This document shows positions 7,974 through 16,596 of a DNA stretch of 64,000 bases, piece by piece. Location: NCBI RefSeq assembly GCF_900167275.1, contig NZ_FUWX01000004.1, positions 248,001 to 312,000 of the forward strand, written 5' to 3'. This DNA comes from Cetobacterium ceti (lineage in GTDB: Bacteria; Fusobacteriota; Fusobacteriia; Fusobacteriales; Fusobacteriaceae). Numbering within the stretch: the stretch's first letter is position 1; the number at the start of each line of letters is the position of its first letter. The notes below the pieces were generated by a model, which worked only from the letters and a program-made list of their open reading frames with translations, had not been told where the DNA came from and made no database searches. A program made the translations under genes and the position numbers.

Positions 7974-9284
7974 ATGAGAGAGAGATATTTCAATTTTCCA
8001 AAGAGTAGAGAAGAAGGATGTATTTTATATTGGGCAGACAAAGGGCAGAGAATATCATATAATTTTACATTAAAAAAAGCTATAGAGATTTCAAATAAAA
8101 GAGATAAAATATTATATGTAATTTTTTCTTTAAAGGAATATTTTAAAGAGGAAAACATTTATGGATTCCAATTTTTATTGGAAGGATTAATAGATTTTAA
8201 AGAAAATTTAAAAAAAAGAAAAATAAAATTTATTTTATTAGAAGAATCCGTAGAAACCTTTATAAGGAACAATTTAGCAAATATAGATGTGGTTCTTTAT
8301 GAAAAGGGATATTTAAAGGATGAAAAAAGAATAAGAAAAAAAATTCAAAAATTAGATGTTGAGCAAATTGAAATAGATAATAATTTAATAATTCCAGTTG
8401 AAATAGCTTCTATAAAAGAAGAGTATAGTGCCAAAACATTTAGAGATAAAGTAAACAAAATAAAAGAGAAATTTTTAAAAAGAGTTTCCATACCAAAATA
8501 TAATTTAAATAAAAAAGAAGTAAAATTAGATTATAAAAAAATTGAGCTTGAAGATTTTTTAGAAGATACCCATTATGAATTTATAGGTGGAGAAAAAGAG
8601 GGAAAAAAAAGATTAAAAGAATTTATAGAAAATCATATAAGAGATTATTCTTTAAGAGGACCTGATAAAGATGTGGGATCAAAACTTAGTCCATATTTAC
8701 ATTTTGGACAAATATCTCCTATAGATATATATCTTAAAGTAGAAAAAAATGCAAAAGGAGAGGAAGGTAAAGATTTTTTAGAGGAACTTTTTATAAGAAG
8801 GGAATTAGCCCATAATTTTGTTTATTATAATGAAGATTATAATAAATGGGAAGGAATAACGTATAAATGGGCATACGAAACTTTAGAAAAACATAAAAAG
8901 GATAAACGAGAGTATATATATTCTTTAGAGGAATTAGAAAATGGAAAAACTCATGATAAATATTGGAATGGAGCTCAGCTTGAAATGAAAAATAGAGGTT
9001 ATTTAAATAGTTATATGAGAATGTATTGGTGTAAAAAAATTTTAGAATGGACAATTAGTCCAAAGGTAGCCTATGAAAGAGCTATATATTTAAATAATAA
9101 ATATTTTATAGATGGAAATAATCCTAATTCCTATTGTGGTGTGGCTTGGTGTTTTGGTAAGCATGATAGGCCTTGGAAAGAAAGAGAGGTATATGGGAAA
9201 ATAAGATATATGAATAGCAATGGATTAGAAAGGAAATATAATATGAAAGAGTTTTTAGAAAGGGTTGAATTACTCAAAAAATAG
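7974..9284 (+). CDS. phrB: Class II CPD photolyase
   Basis: A 436-residue light-driven repair enzyme that splits cyclobutane pyrimidine dimers using FAD. The class II pattern is clear: GCILYWADKGQRISYNF at the N-terminus, SKLSPYLHFGQISPIDIY, FLEELFIRRELAHNFVYYN, KDKREYIYSLEELENGKTHDKYWNGAQLEM, GYLNSYMRMYWCKKILEW, DGNNPNSYCGVAWCFGKHDRPWKEREVYGKIRYMN. The start at 7974 is 4 bases after GGAGGAA; an ATG at 7962 precedes that site and is rejected. The GTG of a longer reading of the next gene overlaps its end. The protein is unexpected in a strict gut anaerobe and suggests light exposure. Confidence 0.93.
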   Translation: MRERYFNFPKSREEGCILYWADKGQRISYNFTLKKAIEISNKRDKILYVIFSLKEYFKEENIYGFQFLLEGLIDFKENLKKRKIKFILLEESVETFIRNNLANIDVVLYEKGYLKDEKRIRKKIQKLDVEQIEIDNNLIIPVEIASIKEEYSAKTFRDKVNKIKEKFLKRVSIPKYNLNKKEVKLDYKKIELEDFLEDTHYEFIGGEKEGKKRLKEFIENHIRDYSLRGPDKDVGSKLSPYLHFGQISPIDIYLKVEKNAKGEEGKDFLEELFIRRELAHNFVYYNEDYNKWEGITYKWAYETLEKHKKDKREYIYSLEELENGKTHDKYWNGAQLEMKNRGYLNSYMRMYWCKKILEWTISPKVAYERAIYLNNKYFIDGNNPNSYCGVAWCFGKHDRPWKEREVYGKIRYMNSNGLERKYNMKEFLERVELLKK

Positions 9285-9328
9285 TGTTAGAATCAAGGGG
9301 ATTATTGAAAAATAGACCAGGTGATGAA

Positions 9329-10519
9329 ATGAAAGAAATCAGAAAAAAGTTTTTATCTGTTGTTTTATTAGGTGGACTTAGTATGATTATGAATAGCGAA
9401 ATATTTGCAATTCAAAAATCCTATGTAAAAGAGGTTACTAAGGTATACACAAATATGATTCCAATGGATATTCCAGTTAATTTGGAAACAACAACAGGAC
9501 AGCCAAAATATTTGGATTATGTATATATAAAAAGTGTGGATGCTCCTTTAAGAGTTGATGCTAGTACTACAGCAAAAATTATTAAAAAATATCCATTTAA
9601 TACAAAATTTCAACTATTGGAAAAGGTTATAAGCAAAGCAGGAACAGAGTGGTATAAAGTTAGAAATGAAGATGGAAATATAGGTTTTATTTCTTACAGA
9701 TTAGTAACTTTAAGAGAATTTAGATTTAACAAAATGATGGAAAAAATTGATTATCTTGAAAATTTTGTAAATAGGGAAATTGGAGAAGGAAAAGAGATTG
9801 TAGCAACAAATACCTATGTACCGAATCCTTATAACACAAATTTAAAATGGGAAAGAGATAAGTATGGTACAACTTTAGATCAAAATGGAGTTGGGATATA
9901 TAAGGGAGAAAGAATTTTTATACCAGATAGATCATTGGTAGCTATAGAGAGTGAAACTAAAGATAAAGCTTTTGTTAAAGTGGCGTCTTTAAAAGAATCT
10001 CCTTTAGAAGTAGATAAAAAAATATTAACAGAATATCCAAAATTTGATCCTAATTTTAGAAAAGTAATTGTAATTGATATTAAAAATCAAAATCAAGGAG
10101 CTTTTGAGAAAAAGGATGGACAATGGGAATTAATTTCCTATGCCTATAATAAAACAGGTATGGAAAGCCAAGTGGGATTTGATACTCCTAGAGGATACTT
10201 CTTAGTACCTATGGCAAAGTATGAAATGGGATATAGAAATGAGCAAGGTAAAAATCAAGGATATGCTAAGTATGCCATAAGATTTTCTGGCGGTGGATAT
10301 ATTCATGGAACTCCTATTAACTTTGAAGAGGATATTAATAGAGAATTTTTTATGGAACAAAAAAATGGAATATTAGGAACTGTTCCAGGAACAAGAAAAT
10401 GTATAAGAAATGTAGAGCCCCATGCAGAATTTTTATTTAATTGGGTTACTGGTGGAAAAGTAAATCCAAGAAGTAATGAACAAAGACCAGATGAAAATGT
10501 ACTATTTATAGTGTTTTAA
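9329..10519 (+). CDS. Exported SH3 / L,D-transpeptidase (YkuD)-like protein
   Basis: 396 residues with a signal peptide (MKEIRKKFLSVVLLGGLSMI...EIFA). Residues about 60-125 look like a bacterial SH3 domain (LRVDASTTAKIIKKYPFNTKFQLL...GTEWYKVRNEDGNIGFISYRLV). Residues about 240-396 form a YkuD-type catalytic domain with His326 in YIHGTP and Cys358 in GTRKCIRN. The usual SHGC-R signature is altered to T-R-K-C-I-R, keeping the Cys and the following Arg. Such enzymes cross-link peptidoglycan or attach lipoproteins to it in the periplasm. The start at 9329 gives the signal peptide; the GTG at 9284 lies before AGGTGA and is rejected. Confidence 0.78.
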   Translation: MKEIRKKFLSVVLLGGLSMIMNSEIFAIQKSYVKEVTKVYTNMIPMDIPVNLETTTGQPKYLDYVYIKSVDAPLRVDASTTAKIIKKYPFNTKFQLLEKVISKAGTEWYKVRNEDGNIGFISYRLVTLREFRFNKMMEKIDYLENFVNREIGEGKEIVATNTYVPNPYNTNLKWERDKYGTTLDQNGVGIYKGERIFIPDRSLVAIESETKDKAFVKVASLKESPLEVDKKILTEYPKFDPNFRKVIVIDIKNQNQGAFEKKDGQWELISYAYNKTGMESQVGFDTPRGYFLVPMAKYEMGYRNEQGKNQGYAKYAIRFSGGGYIHGTPINFEEDINREFFMEQKNGILGTVPGTRKCIRNVEPHAEFLFNWVTGGKVNPRSNEQRPDENVLFIVF

Positions 10520-10520
10520 A

Positions 10521-10549
10521 AAAAGTGCCCCTTAGGAGCACTTTTTTTT
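10521..10549. terminator. Bidirectional terminator
   Basis: AAAAGTGCCCC-tta-GGAGCACTTTT with a run of T on both strands, between two convergent genes. Confidence 0.9.
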
Positions 10550-11417
10550 ATACATATAATTTTTTATATAGTTTCCATCTATCATGAAACCACATCCACT
10601 GCTCTGGATATTGGGTAATAATTCTCTCCATTTTATTAATTAAAAGTTGCGTATTATATTGAACATCATGTTTGAAGGAATCTGTTTTAACAAGAGAAAT
10701 TTCTTCAGAAATATAGCTTGTACAAGTATTGTTGTCATGTAAAACATTATATGCTAGTAAAATAGGCATATCATATTTTAAAGCTAGAGAAACAGCACCA
10801 GTAGGAGCCACTGTATTTTCTCCAAAAAATTCAACTTCAGCACCCTTATCTCTATGATCACTAAAAAGAGCAATTATATTATCTGGAGATATATATTTTA
10901 AAAGTTCTCTAGTTGTAGTTTTACTCTTTTTTAAAATAGTCATATTCATTTTTTTCCTAGATTCTGTTATGAATTTATCAATATAGGGATTTCTTTGTTT
11001 TTTAGCAACAGAAACAACATTATAATGTTGTGCCATTTTTAAAGAAGCTTCCATATTGCCCATATGAATCATAGCAACCATAACACCTTTTTTCTTTTCG
11101 ATGGCTTCATCAAGATTTTCAATACCTACAATTTTTATATTTTGAGGCTTTTTTAAATAGCTATCAAACCAAAGAGTTGATAAAAATCCTTTGGCCATAA
11201 CTATAAAGGATTTTTTTGCAATTTTCTCTCTTTGGGCCTCTGTTTTTTCAGGAAAAGCTAACTTTAAATTAGCAAGAGCTATTTGTCTTCTTTTTTTTAC
11301 TAGGTAATAAGAAATTTTTCCTAAAAAACTAGCAAAGGAAAAATTGATTTTTTCTGGAAGTAATTCAATGACTGTTTTAAATATTTTAAAAATAATATAT
11401 TGTAATTTATATTTCAT
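10548..11417 (-). CDS. Lipid A biosynthesis acyltransferase (LpxL/HtrB family)
   Basis: A 289-residue membrane-associated acyltransferase that adds a secondary acyl chain to lipid A. It has the N-terminal hydrophobic anchor, KKRRQIALANLKLAFPEKT, the H-x4-E active site as HMGNMEAS, SDHRDKGAEVEFFGENTVAPTGAV, and the conserved C-terminal EQWMWFHDRWK. LpxL and LpxM cannot be told apart by eye. It implies an LPS-bearing outer membrane, consistent with Fusobacteriota. The gene stands alone, and its ribosome binding site (GGGTGAG) is weak. Confidence 0.88.
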   Translation of the reverse strand: MKYKLQYIIFKIFKTVIELLPEKINFSFASFLGKISYYLVKKRRQIALANLKLAFPEKTEAQREKIAKKSFIVMAKGFLSTLWFDSYLKKPQNIKIVGIENLDEAIEKKKGVMVAMIHMGNMEASLKMAQHYNVVSVAKKQRNPYIDKFITESRKKMNMTILKKSKTTTRELLKYISPDNIIALFSDHRDKGAEVEFFGENTVAPTGAVSLALKYDMPILLAYNVLHDNNTCTSYISEEISLVKTDSFKHDVQYNTQLLINKMERIITQYPEQWMWFHDRWKLYKKLYV

Positions 11418-11515
11418 TTATCTCACCCAAACTTTTCTTAAAATTCAAGAAATATTATACCATATGTGGGATGAAAAAAACAGTTAAATAAAAGTATTAG
11501 AAATTGTACCTTTCA

Positions 11516-11545
11516 TTGATAAAAATACGAATACTATGATATAAT
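11516..11545 (+). promoter_or_regulatory. Promoter of the mtnN-folC-hprK-sepF operon
   Basis: TTGATA, 18-base spacer, TATAAT with an upstream TG (TATGATATAAT, extended -10). Confidence 0.7.
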
Positions 11546-11576
11546 TTTTATGAAAATATTAAGGAGGTAATTAAAT

Positions 11577-12272
11577 ATGAAAATAGGTATTATAGGTGCT
11601 ATGCATGAGGAAGTTATTGAATTAAAAGAAATAATGAAAATAGAAAAGGAAGAAAAATTAGGAAATTTAACATTTTTCTGTGGAGAATTAAAAGGAAAAG
11701 ATATAGTATTAGTTGAATGTGGAATAGGAAAGGTTAATGGTGCTATTTGTGCAACTTTAATGGCTAAATACTTCAATGTAGATAAGGTTTTATTCACAGG
11801 AGTAGCAGGAGGATTAAATCCAGATGTTAATATAGGAGATATTGTTGTTTCTACAGATGCAATAGAACATGACTTTGATACAACTGCTTTTGGAGATCCT
11901 ATGGGGATCATACCTAGAATGGATACTTCTACATTTATTGCAGATAAAGAACTTATAGAAGTAGCAGTTTCAGCTGGAAATGCTATATTTGGGGAAGAAA
12001 AAATCTGGAAGGGTAGAGTATTAAGTGGAGATATATTTGTAGCTGATGGAGAAAAAATAAATTGGCTAAGAGAATTTTTTAATGGTGAATGTGTAGAAAT
12101 GGAAGGAGCAGCAGTTGCTCATGTATGCCATGTTTTCCAAAAGCCATTCTTAATAATAAGATCAATTTCTGATAAGGCAAATAGTGAAGCAAATGTTGTA
12201 TTTTCTGAATTTGTAAAATTAGCTGCAGCAAATTCAAAAAAATTAATTGAAGGAATATTAGAAAGACTATAA
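11577..12272 (+). CDS. mtnN: 5'-methylthioadenosine/S-adenosylhomocysteine nucleosidase
   Basis: Removes adenine from methylthioadenosine and S-adenosylhomocysteine in methionine salvage and autoinducer-2 precursor formation. 231 residues starting MKIGIIGAMHEEV, the family's standard opening, with the catalytic Glu in AMHEEV, FTGVAGGLNPDVNIGDIV, the substrate-site VEMEGAAVAHVC, and IIRSISDKAN with the catalytic Asp. AAGGAGGT lies 8 bases before the ATG. First gene of a long operon; folC follows after 19 bases. Confidence 0.96.
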   Translation: MKIGIIGAMHEEVIELKEIMKIEKEEKLGNLTFFCGELKGKDIVLVECGIGKVNGAICATLMAKYFNVDKVLFTGVAGGLNPDVNIGDIVVSTDAIEHDFDTTAFGDPMGIIPRMDTSTFIADKELIEVAVSAGNAIFGEEKIWKGRVLSGDIFVADGEKINWLREFFNGECVEMEGAAVAHVCHVFQKPFLIIRSISDKANSEANVVFSEFVKLAAANSKKLIEGILERL

Positions 12273-12291
12273 TAGAAGTAGGAGGGTAGTT

Positions 12292-13530
12292 ATGGAGATG
12301 GAGAAATTATTAAATGAACTATATTCTCACTCTTTAACAAATATAAAATTAGGACTTGAAAACATAAAAAATCTATGTGAAAAGTTAGGAAATCCACAAA
12401 ATGATTATAGAGTGATTCATGTGGGTGGTACTAATGGGAAAGGTTCTACCTCAACAACAATTGAAAAGGTTCTTTTGGAAAATGGATATAAGGTGGGGAA
12501 GTATACTTCCCCACATATTTTAAAATTCAATGAAAGAATACAGGTTTCAGGAGTTGAAATAAGTGATGAAGAAGTTGCAAAATATTATTATATGGTTAAG
12601 GAGATAATGGCTAAATATAATATAGGAGCAACTTTTTTTGAAATTACAACGGCTATGATGTTTAAATATTTTTCTGATAAAAAAGTTGATTTTGCAGTTG
12701 TTGAAGTTGGATTAGGTGGGAAATATGACGCTACTAATGTTGCCAATGGAGAAATAACAATAATCACAAATGTAACTTTAGATCACACTGAATTTTTAGG
12801 AAATGATATTTATACAATAGCTCTTGAAAAGGGTGGAATTATTAAAGACGATTCCTATGTAATTGTTGGAAGTTCTGAAAAAGAATTTTTAAGAGGAATA
12901 GAAACAAGTTCTAAAAATTATATAAATGTTTTAGAAAAATATAAGGATAGTAAGTTTAATTTGAATTTTGAAAATTTTACAACTGAAATAGAAATAGAAA
13001 ATGAAAAATTTATAAGTCCATTATTTGGAATACATCAATATAATAATTTTTTATGTGCCTATGAAGGATTAAAAAAATTAGGGATTTCAAATGAAGGTAT
13101 TAAACAGGGACTGAAAAAAGTTATATGGCCTTGTAGATTTGAAATTATGAAAAAAGATAAAAATATATTGATATTAGATGGAGCTCATAATATAGATAGT
13201 ATGAGTAAACTAAAGGAAACAGTTTTAAAACATTATAAAAAAGATGATATAGTTACAATAACATCTATTTTAAAAGATAAAAAAATTGAGGAAATGGTAC
13301 CAATACTAAGAGAATTTTCAGGAAATATAATTCTAACATCTTTAAAAGAAAATTCTAGAGGGTTAACTGGGGAAGAATTAAAAGGATATTTTACTGAAAA
13401 TTTAGAAAATATTATTGTAGAAGAAGATATAAAAAAAAGTTATGAAAAAGCTGTGAATTTAAATAAGAAATTAATAATTATTTGTGGATCTTTTTATCTT
13501 CTTAGTAAGTTTAAAGAGGAAGTAAAATAA
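12292..13530 (+). CDS. folC: Folylpolyglutamate synthase/dihydrofolate synthase
   Basis: ATP-dependent ligase that adds glutamate to dihydropteroate and folates. The 412-residue sequence shows the P-loop HVGGTNGKGSTST, YTSPHILKFNERI, the Mg-binding EVGLGGKYDATN, TLDHTEFLG, and the C-terminal ILDGAHNIDSM of the Mur ligase fold. The start follows AGGAGGG by 5 bases. Its TAA shares its last base with the ATG of the next small gene (TAATG). Folate genes recur downstream in the same operon (folB and a folK fusion). Confidence 0.95.
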   Translation: MEMEKLLNELYSHSLTNIKLGLENIKNLCEKLGNPQNDYRVIHVGGTNGKGSTSTTIEKVLLENGYKVGKYTSPHILKFNERIQVSGVEISDEEVAKYYYMVKEIMAKYNIGATFFEITTAMMFKYFSDKKVDFAVVEVGLGGKYDATNVANGEITIITNVTLDHTEFLGNDIYTIALEKGGIIKDDSYVIVGSSEKEFLRGIETSSKNYINVLEKYKDSKFNLNFENFTTEIEIENEKFISPLFGIHQYNNFLCAYEGLKKLGISNEGIKQGLKKVIWPCRFEIMKKDKNILILDGAHNIDSMSKLKETVLKHYKKDDIVTITSILKDKKIEEMVPILREFSGNIILTSLKENSRGLTGEELKGYFTENLENIIVEEDIKKSYEKAVNLNKKLIIICGSFYLLSKFKEEVK

Positions 13531-13721
13531 TGATTGGTTTTTTTAAATTCTTAAGAGGAATAATAATATTAGGAACACTGATATATTCCTTATGGATTGA
13601 AGTGGGACTATATAAAAAATTAAATATAATTTGTAAAAATAATAGGGAATATAAAATTAAATTGGAAAAAGAGCTAAGCAATTCTTTTAAAATAAGAGGA
13701 GAAAACTTCTATAAAAGGTAG
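13530..13721 (+). CDS. Small membrane protein of unknown function
   Basis: 63 residues with one hydrophobic helix (about residues 8-27, GIIILGTLIYSLWIEVGLY) followed by a basic, charged tail. Its ATG overlaps the folC stop by one base, and its stop lies 7 bases before the hprK start, so it is embedded in the operon and probably translated by coupling. No family recognised. The position, between folC and hprK, is the main argument that it is real. Confidence 0.6.
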   Translation: MIGFFKFLRGIIILGTLIYSLWIEVGLYKKLNIICKNNREYKIKLEKELSNSFKIRGENFYKR

Positions 13722-13728
13722 GATAAAA

Positions 13729-15678
13729 TTGAGAGAAGCTTATGAGGTTAGAAAAAGTATTGAAGTTATAGATTTGGAAAAAAATTTAGATTTAAAATTT
13801 TTAAATAACAGGGGAAGAGATAACAAAATAAATTGTTTAAACATTTATAGAATTGGATACGAACTTATTGGTTTTTTTTGCCAAGAGGGAGAAGAATTAA
13901 ATAGCTATATTCATGTAATGGGAAAAAAGGAAACAATATTTCTTGAAAAAATGGATAAAGAAAGAAGAAAAGAACTTCTTGAAAAATATTTTTCATATCA
14001 TTTTCCTGCTCTAATTTTAACCCATGATTCATTTGTTATAAAAGAAATTTTAGAGGTTGCAGAGAAATATAATAAACCAATATTACTATCTAAAATGAGA
14101 ACAACAGAACTAATTAGAGATTTAAAATTCTACCTTCAACGAGCTTTAGCGGTTACAACAGTTATGAATGATCATATTCTACTAGATGTATATGGAATAG
14201 GAATATTAATAACAGGAGATGAGGAAGCAAAACTAGGAGCTACCATAGAGCTTTTAGAAAGGGGACATAAATTTATAACAGATATTAACCTAGTTATAAA
14301 AAGAGTTGCAGATAAGGAACTTATAGGAATGAATAGTTCAAATAAAACATCTCCAGACGAACATTTTTATCTTATTAATAAGGATGGAAATGATATAGAT
14401 GTAACAACTCATTTTGGAATAAAAAGTACTAGGAAAAAGAAAAATATAAATTTATTAGTTGTTCTTGAAAAATGGGATGAAAAAAAGTTTTATGATAGAT
14501 TAGGTTTAGATGAAAATTATGAAGAGATTTTAGGACATAAAATTCCAAAGGTAATTCTTCCTGTGAGAAAGGGAAGAAATTTAGCTATAATAATAGAGAC
14601 AGCTGCTATAAATTATAGATTGAAAAAAATAGGAGTTAATTCGGCGGAATACTTTTGGAAAGAATCTAAAAAAATGATTGCAGAAAATAAGAGAAGAAAA
14701 GAGGAGGGGAATACCTTGGAAAATAAAAAACTTCTTTCAGTTGAGAAAGTTCAAAAAGAATTTTCTTTGGATATTTTAAATGGAGAGGAATTATTAGAGG
14801 AAAAATATATATTTTCCACAGGGATACATAGACCTTCTTTAGCTCTTTCTGGTTATTTTGAAATGTATGATGAGGATAATTATAATGGTATACAGGTTTT
14901 TTCTGATGTGGAGTTTAGATTTTTAGAAAGTTTAAAGGAAGAGAAGAGAATAAAGAATCTAAAGACATATTTAGATTATGAATTTCCATGTATAATTTTA
15001 TCTGAAAATGTTGAAGTTCCAGAATATTTTTTAAATATAATAAAAGATAAAAAAATAATTCTATTAAGAAGTAAATATAGAAAAACAAGTCAAATAGTAG
15101 CAAGTTTAAATGCTTATTTAGAAACTTATTTTGCTCCAGCGATAGCCGTACATGGAGTATTTGTAGAGATGTATGGATTTGGAGTTCTTTTAACTGGTAA
15201 AAGTGGAATAGGGAAAAGTGAAACAGCTTTAGAATTAATTCATAGGGGTCATAGATTAATTGCAGATGATATGGTTAAATTTGTAAAAAATGTTACGGGA
15301 GATGTAGTTGGAAAAGCAGCTAAACTACCATACTTTATGGAAATAAGAGGACTTGGAATTATAGATATAAAAACTCTTTATGGATTAGGAGCTGTTAGAA
15401 TAAGTAAAAGATTAGATGCAATAATTGAATTACAAGAGCAAAAATCGGAGAATTATTTAACATCTGTTAATTATATGAGTAGTACAACAGAAATATTAGG
15501 AAATGATATTTATAAGGCAATACTTTATATATCTTCTGGAAGAAATGCGGCAGCTATGGTAGAAATTGCTGTGATGAATTTAATGGGAAAAAGATTGGGA
15601 TATGATGCTTCAGAGGCATATTTAAAAGGAAGAAAACTTTTAACTGAAAAGGAAAGAAAAGAGTTAGACGAAATTTAA
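13729..15678 (+). CDS. hprK: HPr kinase/phosphorylase with two HprK modules, the first degenerate
   Basis: 649 residues; usual HprK is about 310. Module 2 (about 330-649) is a complete HprK: SVEKVQKEFSLDILNG opening, HRPSLALSGYFEMY, HGVFVEMYGFGVLLTGKSGIGKSE (Walker A at 490-497), LIADDMV, and the signature IRGLGIIDIKTLYGLGAVR. It should phosphorylate and dephosphorylate Ser46 of HPr in carbon catabolite control. Module 1 (about 1-325) has the same order of elements (RIGYELIGFF, HILLDVYGIGILITG, LLERGHKFITD), but its loop reads GDEEAKLGA (163-171) and lacks the GKS, and the IRGLG signature is lost. It probably cannot bind ATP normally. TTG start at 13729 with weak AGGATAAAA. A second translation start for module 2 is visible at 14716. 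Confidence 0.9.
   Translation: MREAYEVRKSIEVIDLEKNLDLKFLNNRGRDNKINCLNIYRIGYELIGFFCQEGEELNSYIHVMGKKETIFLEKMDKERRKELLEKYFSYHFPALILTHDSFVIKEILEVAEKYNKPILLSKMRTTELIRDLKFYLQRALAVTTVMNDHILLDVYGIGILITGDEEAKLGATIELLERGHKFITDINLVIKRVADKELIGMNSSNKTSPDEHFYLINKDGNDIDVTTHFGIKSTRKKKNINLLVVLEKWDEKKFYDRLGLDENYEEILGHKIPKVILPVRKGRNLAIIIETAAINYRLKKIGVNSAEYFWKESKKMIAENKRRKEEGNTLENKKLLSVEKVQKEFSLDILNGEELLEEKYIFSTGIHRPSLALSGYFEMYDEDNYNGIQVFSDVEFRFLESLKEEKRIKNLKTYLDYEFPCIILSENVEVPEYFLNIIKDKKIILLRSKYRKTSQIVASLNAYLETYFAPAIAVHGVFVEMYGFGVLLTGKSGIGKSETALELIHRGHRLIADDMVKFVKNVTGDVVGKAAKLPYFMEIRGLGIIDIKTLYGLGAVRISKRLDAIIELQEQKSENYLTSVNYMSSTTEILGNDIYKAILYISSGRNAAAMVEIAVMNLMGKRLGYDASEAYLKGRKLLTEKERKELDEI
14701..14718 (+). 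promoter_or_regulatory. Internal ribosome binding site and TTG start inside hprK
   Basis: GAGGAGGGG (14701-14709) stands 6 bases before an in-frame TTG (14716) that begins LENKKLLSVEKVQKEFSLDI, which looks like a normal HprK N-terminus. A free-standing HprK of about 320 residues could be made from it. The same bases also encode charged linker residues, so coincidence is possible. Confidence 0.5.
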
Positions 15679-15696
15679 AAAGTGAGGGCATAAAAA

Positions 15697-16596
15697 TTGA
15701 AAAGAAAAAAGTTAAGGGTAATGTTGGATTATATTTTTATCTATATTGGAACTTTAATTGCTGCAATGGGAATAAATTTATTTTTAGTACCCGCTAAATT
15801 AGCTCCAGGGGGAGTAACAGGAATATCTATTATAGTTAATTCCTTTACTGGAATTTCTTTGGGAAATTTGATGTTTATAATTAATATACCAATATTTTTA
15901 GTGGGATTAAAGGTTTTTGGAAAAGCTTATGGATTAAAAACATTATTAGGAATAACATTTTTATCTTTTAATATAGATATTATAAAATATATAATTCCAA
16001 ATTATCAGAGCTTAGTAGATTTTACAAAGGGTGGAAATTTATTTTTAGCTCCCATATATGGTGGACTTTTTATGGGAATAGGTTTAGGAACAGTTATGAA
16101 AAGTGGAGGAACAACAGGAGGAAGTGATATTGTTGCAGGAATTTTAAATAAATATTTTAGAATTCCTATGGGCCAAGCTTTTATTATGATAGATTTTTGT
16201 GTAATAAGTACAGCAGCCTATATATTTGGAATTGAAAAGGCTTTATACGCTCTTATAAATTTATATACTACAGGGGTAGTTATAAATAAAGTTATAGAAG
16301 GTAAAGGTGGAGCGAAAATGGCCTATATAGTTACTTCGAAATATGAAGAAGTAAAAAATATAATTATAAGAGACTTAAATAAGACTGGAAATTTATTTAG
16401 GGCAGAGGCCTTATATACAGGAAATGAAAGAAAAATAATAATGACAGTGCTTAGAAATAGAGAGGTATTCCTTTTAAAAGAATTGATATCAGGAGTAGAT
16501 AAGGAAGCTTTTGTTATAATTTCCGATGCTCATGAAGTAATGGGAAGGGGATATACTTTTGAAGTAGAGCCAGGAGGAAAGAAAAAAAATGGATAA
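15697..16596 (+). CDS. YitT family membrane protein (DUF161 plus DUF2179)
   Basis: 299 residues. The first two thirds are membrane-spanning with the YitT hallmarks (LVPAKLAPGGVTGISIIV, YGGLFMGIGLGTVMKSGGTTGGSDIVAGIL). The last 80 residues form the soluble DUF2179 domain (AMAYIVTSKYEEVKNIIIRDLNKTGNLFRAEALYTG...IMTVLRNREVFLLKELI), related to ligand-binding ferredoxin-like folds. Function is unknown in the family. TTG start at 15697 behind GTGAGGG. It overlaps folB by 8 bases and is part of the same operon. Confidence 0.85.
   Translation: MKRKKLRVMLDYIFIYIGTLIAAMGINLFLVPAKLAPGGVTGISIIVNSFTGISLGNLMFIINIPIFLVGLKVFGKAYGLKTLLGITFLSFNIDIIKYIIPNYQSLVDFTKGGNLFLAPIYGGLFMGIGLGTVMKSGGTTGGSDIVAGILNKYFRIPMGQAFIMIDFCVISTAAYIFGIEKALYALINLYTTGVVINKVIEGKGGAKMAYIVTSKYEEVKNIIIRDLNKTGNLFRAEALYTGNERKIIMTVLRNREVFLLKELISGVDKEAFVIISDAHEVMGRGYTFEVEPGGKKKNG

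Noticed and set aside
13729-15678. Two separate hprK genes joined by a sequencing error
   Set aside because: The frame is continuous through a charged linker with no homopolymer at the joint that would suggest an indel, and the front module is degenerate along its length rather than a repeated copy.
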